64,000 bases of DNA, from positions 1-64,000 of the forward strand of contig JBMFIR010000003.1 in NCBI GenBank assembly GCA_049976205.1, in the 5' to 3' direction. This document shows, one piece after another, positions 42,613-51,677 of this stretch. The notes beneath the pieces are model-generated. The model did not search any database. It was not told the origin of the DNA and worked only from the letters and a program-made list of their open reading frames with translations. This DNA is from WYEN01 sp049976205 (GTDB lineage Archaea; Thermoproteota; Thermoprotei_A; Sulfolobales; AG1). The translations under genes were made by a program, and so were the position numbers. How positions within the stretch are numbered: position 1 is the stretch's first letter; the number at the start of each line of letters is the position of its first letter.

Positions 42613-45495
42613 TTATCTATTTATTTTAATAGTCTTGATCTCGTATGGTTCAAGCACTAACTCTTTGCGATAGATATATTTTGATTCTACGAGATCTGTT
42701 TCCTCCGCCTCGACCCCCAGTATAGTTCTTCTTCCATAGGTCTCCCATATCCTAGCTATATATCCTGATCCTTCTTCAGCGTATTTTATTGTTTCTAATA
42801 GTATATTAGGCTGATCTATCCTATATAAACTTTTCTCCTCCACATAGCCTTTAAAGGATCTAAGCGGTCTATGATACTCTAATGCTCTCCTAGGTATCTC
42901 AGCATCTCTCCACGTCCCTTTATGCGGATACAGCGAGAATTCAATATCTATTTCTCCATGATCCAGGTGTGGATTAGGAAATACAGGCGTCTTTATTAGA
43001 GTTATTCCAATTGTTCTTTTATCTAGGCTATGCCCAGATCTACCTTTGTTAATAACCGCTACTCCGTAATCTATTGAATATGCATCTACCCATCTCCACA
43101 CAGGAAACTCAAATTTCGCTTGATCCCACGTGTTCTCTGGCTCAATACTTCTCCTAATCACTCCATAAGGTATTTCGGCATCAGCACTAACTGGATTAAA
43201 GCCTAACTCAAATAATTCTCTGAATAAAATGAATCTATCTCTAACAAAACCTGTTATCCTGAAATCAACTCTTCTATTGTTTCTCCATAAACATATTCTC
43301 TCTCTCAATTCTGTTCTTCGATACCTATACCTTCTCTCCAGACAAGATCTCAGTGGTCCTCTCTCAATTATCTCGACCTCATATGGTGTTAGCTCTCTAC
43401 AACTTCTCTTGTACCAAGGATCAATATCCCAACCATCCCACTCAGCAGGAATATCTCTACAGGCCACAATATAGCTTCTCTTAACTGCCTCAATATTATT
43501 CTCTAGATCCTTTATTGATCCCTTCGAATCAATTTCTAACACACCATTACTAATTTTGTCTCTATCAACACTCAAGGAATCTGAGGAGACCCCTTCACCT
43601 TCCTCAAACGTCTTAATACTCATTGCAGGAACCTCAACAAGCGAATAGACATCACCATCAATTACTTGTTGAATGGCTCCTCTCACCATACCTCTAACAA
43701 CATCGACTCTACTCCACGGAAGAGTATTGATCACGATTAGTCTATTATTTTCGCCCAATATATTCTTCTTCACTATAGAAGCTATCTCATCATTAATTCT
43801 CTTGTACAAGTCTGATAATTTGTCTACGTAGTATCTATAAGCCTCCTCAACTAATGTCGCTGATGCTGTGTCGTGAAACTCTGCTTCTAGAAGGATCTCC
43901 CAGAAGTCTCTGTAGTTCTTTCTCTCATTAAACATAAAGCTTATGATCTCAAGATCTTTTAATGCTTCTTCGACTAGCCTAATAAATTTCTTTATTTTAT
44001 GCCCAGTCGAGTATGTTCCTCTATGGATCTCTAGATATAGTTCTCCTCTCCAGATAGGTAATTCACTATTTTTAACCGCTTCATAGTACTGGTAGGGGTC
44101 TGCCAAGACTATCTTAGGTGCTCCGGGAGCTCTTGAGTAAGTCTTTAACCTTTCCATCATGAACCACGTTGGCCCACCCCCGCCATCACCGTACCCAAAT
44201 GCTATGAAACCAGGTGTTTCCGGAGATGTGTGGTCTCTCCAAGCATTAATAATTTGTCTGGGGGATAGATCGCTTCCGTAAGTCGCGTAGTTAACAGCTA
44301 TTATCTCGCTACCATCTACACCTACCCATCTAAATAAGGAGTATGGGAACCTATTCTGTTTATTCCAATAGAGTTTATGTGTAAAGAATATCTTTATACC
44401 TGATTTTCTGAGGATCTGTGGTAGAGACGCAACGAAACCAAAACTATCAGGCAACCAACCAATTTCTGTGATTCTCCCGAATGTCTCTAGAAGAGTTCTC
44501 TGACCATACAGAAATTGTCTAACCAGCGACTCTCCGCCAATCACGTTAGTGTCGCTCTCAACCCACATGCCTCCTACAGGGATAATAATTTCTTCACGCA
44601 CTGCTTCAATAAGTTTCTTGAATAGTTCTTTGTCATCCTCTCTTATCCACTTGATAAAAAGAGCATTGGATAAAACAAATTTCATGTTGTACTTCTTCGA
44701 TAGTGATAAAACATTATATATTGTTCTCCTAACCTTGTGTCTAGTCACATCAGGTGTCCAGAGCCACGCGACATCGATATGAGCATGACCCACGGCGTAG
44801 AGCACACCTTCTGATCCTCTGATCTCATTATATATTCTCGAGATCTCGTTTCTTAATGTTTCAAGAGCTCTTTTACTCATCTCAGCTAATTTACTGGGAT
44901 CCATGGGTTCAATCGAGGGATCAATTTCTATACCATAGTACTTCAGAGAACCTATGTAGAAAGGTGGTTTAGTAATTGAGTAAGTCATAGAGGCCTTGAT
45001 CTGCCAATTAGATACTCCTTCTAACTCGATTTGGTCGAGAGCATAATTAATAGCTTTTATAAGAGCCTCATCTCTTGTTGCCTCAGCAAGATCTGTTAGT
45101 AAAGAAGCTTCAATAACAAATCTATATGTCCAGGGCTCTTTAACATATAGATATGCTCCTCGAAAATCAAATAACTTTTCCCCAAAGGGGCCTACAACTG
45201 AGGGTCTCAAAAATATTTTGTTATAGCCTTTCTCAATTGGTATGAATCTATTTTCCTGTCCTCCGTCAGGTGTTCTATACACTGCAAATCTATCTTCATT
45301 AACATGTAAAGTGCCTTCTCCAACAAGATCTATTAAAATAAACGGTTGATCTCGATCAACAAATACTTCACCACAAAACTCTTTATGATCGTCTCCGCAA
45401 CTAACCAGATCTAATTTCTTGAATAGTAGAGTTGATGCAGCATCTATATAAAAAAGTTCTGTTCTAATACCTCTCAAATCTCTTAGAAGAGACAA
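42613..45495 (-). CDS. GH38 alpha-mannosidase
   Basis: 960 aa. The GHAHIDVAWLW motif at 236-246 carries H239 and D241, which bind the active-site zinc of GH38 enzymes; the WLPDSFGF motif near 346-353 provides the nucleophile aspartate. The beta-rich C-terminal 400 residues are typical. No signal peptide is seen, so it acts in the cytoplasm on alpha-mannosides, such as N-glycan or glycolipid parts. The start is TTG, and no ATG lies nearby. It is divergent from a kinase-like gene. Confidence 0.92.
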   Translation of the reverse strand: MSLLRDLRGIRTELFYIDAASTLLFKKLDLVSCGDDHKEFCGEVFVDRDQPFILIDLVGEGTLHVNEDRFAVYRTPDGGQENRFIPIEKGYNKIFLRPSVVGPFGEKLFDFRGAYLYVKEPWTYRFVIEASLLTDLAEATRDEALIKAINYALDQIELEGVSNWQIKASMTYSITKPPFYIGSLKYYGIEIDPSIEPMDPSKLAEMSKRALETLRNEISRIYNEIRGSEGVLYAVGHAHIDVAWLWTPDVTRHKVRRTIYNVLSLSKKYNMKFVLSNALFIKWIREDDKELFKKLIEAVREEIIIPVGGMWVESDTNVIGGESLVRQFLYGQRTLLETFGRITEIGWLPDSFGFVASLPQILRKSGIKIFFTHKLYWNKQNRFPYSLFRWVGVDGSEIIAVNYATYGSDLSPRQIINAWRDHTSPETPGFIAFGYGDGGGGPTWFMMERLKTYSRAPGAPKIVLADPYQYYEAVKNSELPIWRGELYLEIHRGTYSTGHKIKKFIRLVEEALKDLEIISFMFNERKNYRDFWEILLEAEFHDTASATLVEEAYRYYVDKLSDLYKRINDEIASIVKKNILGENNRLIVINTLPWSRVDVVRGMVRGAIQQVIDGDVYSLVEVPAMSIKTFEEGEGVSSDSLSVDRDKISNGVLEIDSKGSIKDLENNIEAVKRSYIVACRDIPAEWDGWDIDPWYKRSCRELTPYEVEIIERGPLRSCLERRYRYRRTELRERICLWRNNRRVDFRITGFVRDRFILFRELFELGFNPVSADAEIPYGVIRRSIEPENTWDQAKFEFPVWRWVDAYSIDYGVAVINKGRSGHSLDKRTIGITLIKTPVFPNPHLDHGEIDIEFSLYPHKGTWRDAEIPRRALEYHRPLRSFKGYVEEKSLYRIDQPNILLETIKYAEEGSGYIARIWETYGRRTILGVEAEETDLVESKYIYRKELVLEPYEIKTIKINR

Positions 45496-45587
45496 TACTC
45501 TTAACCTCTCAATATTATTTGCTGAAGACTAATTTTAAGTATTTGGGCAATAGTGAAGCCACTCCATCTCTTAGGGTGTAAATAAAA

Positions 45588-46358
45588 GTGTTTGTTAAGA
45601 AAGAACTAGATCTCAGAGACGCAGTAGAGATCTTGTGCTATCCTGCTCATGAGATACTTCGCGAGAGGTGTCAAGAGAGAATTAGATTGCTCGAAGCGAT
45701 AGGTGTTGAGAAGATCTATTATTATGGAGATAGTCTTGTAAAGAACTTTAGAGTTATTGGAAAAGGATACGCCGCTATTGTTGTTTTAGCTAGACACAGT
45801 GTCTATGGTGATGTCGCTCTCAAAGTAAGAAGATTTGATTCTAAGATTGATTCTCTTGAGAAAGAAGGTGAGTTATTGAGAAAAGCAGAGATATCGGGAT
45901 ATACTCCAAAAGTATATGAGTATTCTCGTGATTTCATTATTAGAGAATATGTGAGTGGTTCTAAACTAATTGATTTCTTGATAGAGAGTATTAGTAGAAT
46001 AGAATCTATTAGAAGAGTTATTAAGACTCTTATATATTCTTCATATATGTTAGATAATTTAATGATCGAGATCCAAGAGATCTATAGACCCGATAAACAA
46101 GTTATTGTGAGAGACTATGATCCCGATAAGATAGTCTATATTGATCTCGAAAGCGCTAGATTGATCGAGTATTCTTCTAATCTAACGAGAGTACTGAGCT
46201 ACATACTTCATAAAGAGACTGAGGGTGCCAAGATCCTTGATCTGCTTGGTGTTGATTTTAAAAAGAAAAGCATTTTAATAGAGTTAGCGAGAGTGTATAA
46301 AAGAGATCTATTGAATAGAAAAAAAGTTGTGGAGGAGATTCTCAAGATACTTAGTTGA
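45588..46358 (+). CDS. Atypical archaeal Ser/Thr protein kinase-like protein (COG2112-like)
   Basis: 256 aa. A glycine-rich IGKGYAAIVVLARH is followed by the ATP-binding lysine in VALKVRRFD. A late IVYIDLESARL resembles the IDFESAS Mg-binding motif of archaeal COG2112 kinases. A clear HRD catalytic loop is not seen; VRDYDPDK may take its place, so activity is uncertain. It starts at GTG, and the helical N-terminus fits the group. The divergent neighbour is GH38 and the convergent neighbour is MarC, so context gives no clue. Confidence 0.7.
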   Translation: MFVKKELDLRDAVEILCYPAHEILRERCQERIRLLEAIGVEKIYYYGDSLVKNFRVIGKGYAAIVVLARHSVYGDVALKVRRFDSKIDSLEKEGELLRKAEISGYTPKVYEYSRDFIIREYVSGSKLIDFLIESISRIESIRRVIKTLIYSSYMLDNLMIEIQEIYRPDKQVIVRDYDPDKIVYIDLESARLIEYSSNLTRVLSYILHKETEGAKILDLLGVDFKKKSILIELARVYKRDLLNRKKVVEEILKILS

Positions 46359-46363
46359 GCAAC

Positions 46364-46993
46364 TTATTTTGTTAGTCCTAAGCCTCTTAAGCCACTAAAT
46401 ATTAATGAGACAGCTATTGAGGCAATAATTAGAGACATAAACTTACCTAAGCCTTGGAGAGTTGAGGTACCTAAGTATTTAAATAGATCATAAGAATATC
46501 TTAGAAGAGGATAAGATATTGATAGAGCTATATATGCTCCCAGTAATGTTGTTAATGATCCATAGATCCTCGAGTAAACAATTAAGGTGCTCATAGTTCC
46601 CGGACCAACAATTAATGGTGTAGCTATAGGGACTACAGCAAAGTCTCCACTACTAACATTTTCTGGTTTGTGACCTGTTATTAGCATATCTATTGCGACA
46701 GCCATAAGAAGTACGCCTCCTGCTATCCGTAGAGAAGCTAAGTCTATATTAAAGAATTTCAGTATATACTCACCTGCTAGAGAAAATATTGTTAGAAGTA
46801 TGAATACTACAATAATAGCTTTATTAACTATTCTATTAACTGTTTTCTTCACATCTTTCTCTGAACCTGATAAAACACCTATGTAGCTTATTAATGTAGG
46901 GATTGCAGCAGGAGGATCCATTATAGCGAATATGGATATCGCTATAGGTATCAATACATTGATTAAATAATCAGCTATATCCAATATATCCAC
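46364..46993 (-). CDS. MarC-family integral membrane protein
   Basis: 209 aa with six predicted membrane segments. The DPPAAIPTLISY and VVPIATPLIVGPGTMSTLIVYS motifs are the conserved repeats of MarC/UPF0056 proteins. They were once linked to multiple antibiotic resistance, but their actual role is unknown. The start is GTG. It ends 6 bases from the convergent kinase-like gene. Confidence 0.88.
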   Translation of the reverse strand: MDILDIADYLINVLIPIAISIFAIMDPPAAIPTLISYIGVLSGSEKDVKKTVNRIVNKAIIVVFILLTIFSLAGEYILKFFNIDLASLRIAGGVLLMAVAIDMLITGHKPENVSSGDFAVVPIATPLIVGPGTMSTLIVYSRIYGSLTTLLGAYIALSISYPLLRYSYDLFKYLGTSTLQGLGKFMSLIIASIAVSLIFSGLRGLGLTK

Positions 46994-47058
46994 AATCTAT
47001 ATTTAGGATGAAATACTAAAATAATCAATTACTTATCTAAAGATTCATAAGTGACGTG

Positions 47059-47090
47059 AATCATAGGTGGGACCCATTATTTCTATGGTT
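47059..47090. repeat. Nested inverted repeat upstream of the aldolase gene
   Basis: AATCATAG and CTATGGTT (8-bp stem with one T-G pair, 47059-47066 and 47083-47090) flank GTGG-GAC-CCAT, which can pair as a second small stem. It lies about 57 bases before the aldolase TATA-like box and in the divergent gap with marC. It could be an operator; transcription of the element is not supported. Confidence 0.35.
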
Positions 47091-47155
47091 AGTATATAGA
47101 GACACTTATCAATATTAACTTTATTAATGCAGGTCTTGATTTATAATTGGATATT

Positions 47156-48055
47156 ATGTTTCGCGGCGTGATTGTTCCATTAGTAACTCCTTTTAAAAAG
47201 AATTATTCTGTTGACCACGATGGTCTTAAATGGCTCACTAAATATCTGATTAAAGAAGGGGTTAATGGTCTCTTCCCGAATAGTACAACAGGTGAATTTG
47301 TTCATCTTAGACGCGAGGAGATTATCTCGCTCGTTTCTATAGTTGTTGAGGAGGCGAGTGGTCATATAAACATTCTTCCTGGAGTAACCGCTAACTCCAC
47401 GATTGAGGTAATTGATCTAGCTAAGGAACTATTAGAATTTGATGTTAATGGTTTTGTTGTTGCCCCACCCTACTACTTTAAGTACTCAGAGGATAGACTC
47501 AAGAAACATTTTTCAGAGATTGCTGAGAAAATTGATAAGCCTCTGATACTCTATAATATTCCCGCAACCACTGGCGTGAATCTATCGATCAAATTAATAA
47601 GAGATCTAGCTACTGAATATAGTAATATTGCTGGTGTGAAAGCAACTATTGATAGTATCACTTACTTAAGGAGACTTGTTCAAGAGATCAAGAGTATTAG
47701 GAGAGAATTCTCTGTTCTAACCGGTTTAGATGAGTTGTTTCTACCTAATTTAATGATTGGTGGTGATGGAGGCATTGTTGCTTTAGCAAATATTTTTCCT
47801 AGGATCCATGTGGAGATCTATAGAGCTTGGGAGAATAGAGATTATGCGAAGGCTATCGCTAGATGGAGAGATCTTCTCGAGCTAACAAGAATCATTGATG
47901 TATCATCATCTTATTCAACGGCTGTAAAAACAGCTCTTAAGCTATTAGGAGCACCTATAGAAGAGACTTCGAGACCTCCTCTCTATGAAGAGGATCCAGA
48001 GACTAAAAGAGTTATTGAAGATGTTCTGAAGAAACTGAATTTATCTATTACTTAA
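47156..48055 (+). CDS. Dihydrodipicolinate synthase/KDG aldolase family aldolase
   Basis: 299 aa from the ATG; a TTG three codons earlier is possible. Schiff-base K165 (numbered from that TTG) lies in AGVKAT, Y136 in LYNIPATTG, and the NSTTGE motif at 45-50 binds the pyruvate carboxylate. Archaeal members split 2-keto-3-deoxygluconate to pyruvate and glyceraldehyde or make dihydrodipicolinate. A TATA-like CTTTATTA about 25 bases before the TTG fits a leaderless or very short leader. The ferredoxin-aldehyde oxidoreductase genes that follow on the same strand favour KDG aldolase; this is inference. Confidence 0.82.
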   Translation: MFRGVIVPLVTPFKKNYSVDHDGLKWLTKYLIKEGVNGLFPNSTTGEFVHLRREEIISLVSIVVEEASGHINILPGVTANSTIEVIDLAKELLEFDVNGFVVAPPYYFKYSEDRLKKHFSEIAEKIDKPLILYNIPATTGVNLSIKLIRDLATEYSNIAGVKATIDSITYLRRLVQEIKSIRREFSVLTGLDELFLPNLMIGGDGGIVALANIFPRIHVEIYRAWENRDYAKAIARWRDLLELTRIIDVSSSYSTAVKTALKLLGAPIEETSRPPLYEEDPETKRVIEDVLKKLNLSIT

Positions 48056-48155
48056 TTATTATGAGTTGTTTAAGGATCCGATTTAAACTGAGGGAAGCTT
48101 ATAAAGTGGTTTATTTATTTTTCCAAGGTGATTATCAATAAGTCACATATGGATC

Positions 48156-48656
48156 ATGAGAGACTATGATAGGTGTGTTGGGTGTAGATTATGTGAAATA
48201 GCATGCTCATTAAAACACGAAGGGAGGATATGGCCTGAGGCTAGTAGGATCAAGATCTTTGAGTACGCACCAGGGGTATTTGTTCCTAATCTATGTATTC
48301 AATGCCCGGACTATCCCTGCGTTGAGAAGTGTCCTACTAAAGCAGTCTACGTCGATGAGAAGACAGGAGCTGTCAGAGTAGATGAGGGTAGATGCACTTT
48401 ATGTGGGATTTGTGTTGAGATCTGTCCTGTTGGATCAATATATGTTGTTAAGGACAAGAAGAGTGTTATAATATGCGACCTGTGCGATGGAGATCCTGAG
48501 TGTGTTAAGACTTGTAGAGAGCTGGGTTATAATGCTCTTGAGGTTGTTCCTAGACCCGAGATAAATACTTTGAAGCTATACGCTGTTAAACCTGAGGAGA
48601 TCGGGAGAAGGATCGGAGAGAAGATTATGGGGGAAGGAGCTGGGAAGGTGATTTAG
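48156..48656 (+). CDS. Polyferredoxin-type 4x[4Fe-4S] electron-transfer subunit
   Basis: 166 aa with 16 cysteines in four groups: C7/10/13/17, C47/50/55/59, C80/83/86/90 and C107/110/116/120. The spacing fits four [4Fe-4S] clusters of the HycB/NapG/YdhY type. It would accept electrons from the aldehyde oxidoreductase encoded next. A TATA box, TTATAAAG, is near 48099. The start is ATG; no in-frame start lies further upstream before a stop. The stop codon abuts the next ATG. Confidence 0.85.
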   Translation: MRDYDRCVGCRLCEIACSLKHEGRIWPEASRIKIFEYAPGVFVPNLCIQCPDYPCVEKCPTKAVYVDEKTGAVRVDEGRCTLCGICVEICPVGSIYVVKDKKSVIICDLCDGDPECVKTCRELGYNALEVVPRPEINTLKLYAVKPEEIGRRIGEKIMGEGAGKVI

Positions 48657-50534
48657 ATGCCCGGGTTCTGGGGAAGATTGCTTGATATTGATCTAAGTAG
48701 TCAGAGACACAAGATCTATGAGATACCAGGATTAATTTATAGAATGTTTATTGGTGGTAGAGGATTAGCTACCTGGATCCTTTGGAGAGAGTTAGGTGAT
48801 AAATGGGAGAACATAGACCCCTTAGGACCAGAAAATATTCTACTTGTTCTCACAGGACCTCTAACAGGCTACTACCCAGGAGGGGTAAAGGTAATCATAT
48901 CTGGTAAAAGCCCTCAATCAAATGGTGTTGTAGGATCTGCTGTATCAACAGAGTTATCTATACATCTAAAAGCCGCCGGCTACGATGGATTAATTATAAG
49001 AGGCGTCTCCAAGGACCCTGTTTATCTATATATTGACGATGAAAAAATTGAGTATAGAGATGCTTCAAGGATCTGGGGGAGAGATGCTGTAGAAACACTT
49101 AAGTATCTCAGAGAAGATACAAAAATAGACTTCAGGAGAGAAGGTGCTAAGCCGTGGCCACCTTCGATCTATGTCGGGCCCGCTGGAGAAAACCTCGTGA
49201 GAACAGCGTCGGTAAATGCTAAGTGGAGTCATGGAGCAGGATATGGTGGCTACGGAGCTGTCTTTGGATCTAAGAAGCTTAAGGCCGTCGTGGTTAGAGG
49301 CAGAGGACCTCTTCCCGAGGTAAGTGATAGTGAGAAATTCCTATCTCTGAGAAAAGAGATTATCTCATTGATCATGAAGGATTATCACATGAAGCACTGG
49401 GGAACACCACTGGGAATATACTACACTGGTGCCGCCACAAGTTCGGAGCCTATAAGAAATTGGCAGGAGGAGTGGCATGACGTGAGAGAATATAGCCACT
49501 GGGAGCTCGAGACAAGATACTGGGTCAGGAGATACTGGTCAGATTACTCATGTCCACTCTCGTGTATGAAGGTTAGTTATGTAGAGGAAAATGGAGAAAT
49601 TTATTTAACTGATGGACCTGACTACGAGATGGCTGCTTATCTCGGGAGTAACCTAGGTATATTCGATATTAGGAGTGTTGTTAAGTTATCGGCTGAAGCT
49701 GATCGCCTGGGTCTATGCGGTATACAGACTGGTAACGTGATGGGTTTTGCATTTGAGTTATTTGAGAAAGGAATCATCACTAAGGATGATCTAGGCTATG
49801 AGCTTAAGTGGGGAGGGTATGAGTGTGCTAAGAAGTTAATGGATGATATTACTTATAGAAAAGGTTTTGGAAAAATACTTGCTGAAGGAACATATAGAGC
49901 AGCTCTTCAAATAGCTAAACTGAAGAGTCTAGATCCATCTGAAATGTTGAAATACGCTGTGCAGAGCAAAGGAATAGGAATAGGTGCACATGGGATAAGA
50001 AGTAAAGCAGATTATCCACAGCCAATTGCATATGTAGCATCAGTCCAGGGAGGGGATCATACATCGGTTGCGGGACTACCAATTAATACTCAAGAGTCAG
50101 AGACTTGGAAAGTTTTCTTAGATAGCGCGGTTATATGTATGTTCACAGGATTTAATGTTCCTGAGGAGAAGATCCTTGATATATTCAATGCAGTAACTGG
50201 GTGGAGAGTATCTAAGGAGGAGTTGTATAGAGAGATTGGTCCCAGAATACTATCGATCCAAAGAATATTACTTCTTCTGGGAGGACCAGACGTTTATTGG
50301 GATCCTAGGATCCATGATGAGAATCCAAAGAAATTCTACGAGCCGCTACCAAGCGGACCATTCAAAGGGTGGAAAGCAGATCCTGAGGAAGTGAGGAAAC
50401 TAAAGATACAGTACTTCGGTGAATTAGGATGGGATGAATATGGTATACCTAGAGAAGAGACACTAAATAAGTTAGGAATAGAATACGTATCTTCGGCTGT
50501 GACAAGAATAAAGAAGAGATTAGGTTTAGATTAA
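48657..50534 (+). CDS. Aldehyde:ferredoxin oxidoreductase family enzyme (tungsten/molybdenum type)
   Basis: 625 aa, the normal AOR length. The N-terminal domain binds two pterins around a W or Mo centre. The expected Cys-x2-Cys-x3-Cys cluster motif is D296-Y-S-C299-P-L-S-C303, with the fourth ligand at C494 (ICMFTGF), so the first ligand is aspartate instead of cysteine. The enzyme oxidises aldehydes to carboxylates and passes electrons to ferredoxin; the adjacent polyferredoxin is the likely partner. The ATG follows directly on the ferredoxin stop codon, and a MoaD-like gene overlaps its end by one base. Confidence 0.9.
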   Translation: MPGFWGRLLDIDLSSQRHKIYEIPGLIYRMFIGGRGLATWILWRELGDKWENIDPLGPENILLVLTGPLTGYYPGGVKVIISGKSPQSNGVVGSAVSTELSIHLKAAGYDGLIIRGVSKDPVYLYIDDEKIEYRDASRIWGRDAVETLKYLREDTKIDFRREGAKPWPPSIYVGPAGENLVRTASVNAKWSHGAGYGGYGAVFGSKKLKAVVVRGRGPLPEVSDSEKFLSLRKEIISLIMKDYHMKHWGTPLGIYYTGAATSSEPIRNWQEEWHDVREYSHWELETRYWVRRYWSDYSCPLSCMKVSYVEENGEIYLTDGPDYEMAAYLGSNLGIFDIRSVVKLSAEADRLGLCGIQTGNVMGFAFELFEKGIITKDDLGYELKWGGYECAKKLMDDITYRKGFGKILAEGTYRAALQIAKLKSLDPSEMLKYAVQSKGIGIGAHGIRSKADYPQPIAYVASVQGGDHTSVAGLPINTQESETWKVFLDSAVICMFTGFNVPEEKILDIFNAVTGWRVSKEELYREIGPRILSIQRILLLLGGPDVYWDPRIHDENPKKFYEPLPSGPFKGWKADPEEVRKLKIQYFGELGWDEYGIPREETLNKLGIEYVSSAVTRIKKRLGLD

Positions 50535-50860
50535 TGAGTGATGATAAGATAATTTGTCTTCGTTTCATCGGCAACTTGAGAGACTTCTTTGGAGAAGAAA
50601 TATGTGTAGAGAAAAATAAATGTAGTGAATTAAGATCCTTTATATATAAGTTGATAAGAGAGAGGAATCTCCCCTATTCCCTATCAGATCTAGCAATAGT
50701 TGGTGAGAACGGTGTGGTGGAGGACGACTTCTGTAGATCAAATATTGTTTATGTTTTTAGAAGGATCCAGGGAGGGCAATTTGTGTCAGTGGGAGGAGAA
50801 TATTCATCACTTATCTATGCAACCGAAAGTTCATCATCCTTTATCTTTCATTATCTCTAG
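50534..50860 (+). CDS. MoaD/ThiS-like ubiquitin-fold protein with C-terminal extension
   Basis: 108 aa. The beta-grasp core (FIGNLRDFFG, then IYKLIRERNLP, then IVYVFRRIQGG) fits MoaD. The di-glycine that normally ends the protein is at 80-81, but 27 further residues follow, including another GG at 87-88. MoaD supplies sulfur to the pterin cofactor used by the aldehyde oxidoreductase. Its last 27 bases overlap the convergent ksgA gene. It starts at ATG, overlapping the stop of the AOR gene by one base. The extension may be a processed tail or a recent stop-codon loss. Confidence 0.7.
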   Translation: MSDDKIICLRFIGNLRDFFGEEICVEKNKCSELRSFIYKLIRERNLPYSLSDLAIVGENGVVEDDFCRSNIVYVFRRIQGGQFVSVGGEYSSLIYATESSSSFIFHYL

Positions 50861-51676
50861 AAATATTAATTTTATTTCCTCTGGCTCTAATCTATAAACC
50901 CTTTCGTTTTTGAAATGATCTGGGATCTTTTCCTCAGCATATTTCCCTAAACATATCTTTAATGCCTTTGGTAGAAGTTTTCTTCTTTGACTAAACAAAC
51001 ATTTCAGAAATCTCTCGAAAGAATCTATGAATTCCTCAGGCTCATTTTTTCTACGCATAATGATTACTTGAGTAAATACCTCTGGCTCAGGGTAGAAGCT
51101 GTTGGGTGGATAGATACCTCCCAGATCTATATCGAAGTAGAGTCGTGATATTACGGATACTGAACCATATCTCTTATCACCTGGTCTAGAGATTATTCGA
51201 TCAACAACATCTTTCTGAAGAGCTATAACCGCCCAAGAGGCCCTGGATCTTGTCAATGAACCTATTAAAGGCCCAGTTATCGAGTATGGTATTGTCCCTA
51301 CTAAACCTCTGAAATCAAGATCCTTTATTATCTCAATAGCATCTCCACACAGTATCTCAATATTAGATTTTTCTCTAAGGATCTCTTTGACAAATCTACA
51401 TAGCCTAGGGTCAACTTCTATAGAGATGATCCTCTCACATATATCAGATAGATATATTGTTAAGTATCCTAGTCCTGAGCCAACCTCAACTACTGGTGAG
51501 GAACAGTTTAGTCTCGAGACGATCTCTCTGAATTCCTTCAGCAGCCTAGGATCTACTGTAAAGTTCTGACCTCTTCGCTTTAATGGCTTCACACCTAGTT
51601 CTTTGAGAATTTCTCTAGTGATTGACCTTAGGTTATTTCTCTCAATACTCTCTAGAATATCTTCAGTAGAAAACAT
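50834..51676 (-). CDS. ksgA: KsgA/Dim1 rRNA adenine dimethyltransferase
   Basis: 280 aa. GQNF at 36-39 and the SAM-binding EVGSGLG at 64-70 identify the family, which dimethylates the two adjacent adenines at the 3' end of 16S rRNA. Motif IV is GTIPY (127-131) instead of N-L/I-P-Y, so the catalytic-site Asn is replaced by T128. The gene is the last of the L21e-rpoF-DUF655-ksgA cluster, 1 base after DUF655. It starts at ATG. Its stop overlaps the end of the convergent MoaD-like gene. Confidence 0.9.
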   Translation of the reverse strand: MFSTEDILESIERNNLRSITREILKELGVKPLKRRGQNFTVDPRLLKEFREIVSRLNCSSPVVEVGSGLGYLTIYLSDICERIISIEVDPRLCRFVKEILREKSNIEILCGDAIEIIKDLDFRGLVGTIPYSITGPLIGSLTRSRASWAVIALQKDVVDRIISRPGDKRYGSVSVISRLYFDIDLGGIYPPNSFYPEPEVFTQVIIMRRKNEPEEFIDSFERFLKCLFSQRRKLLPKALKICLGKYAEEKIPDHFKNERVYRLEPEEIKLIFLEIMKDKG

Positions 51677-51677
51677 T

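Noticed and set aside
48128..48169. Short GTG-initiated frame (14 codons) just before the polyferredoxin gene, as a possible leader peptide
   Set aside because: No supporting ribosome site for it, and it ends inside the polyferredoxin coding region.
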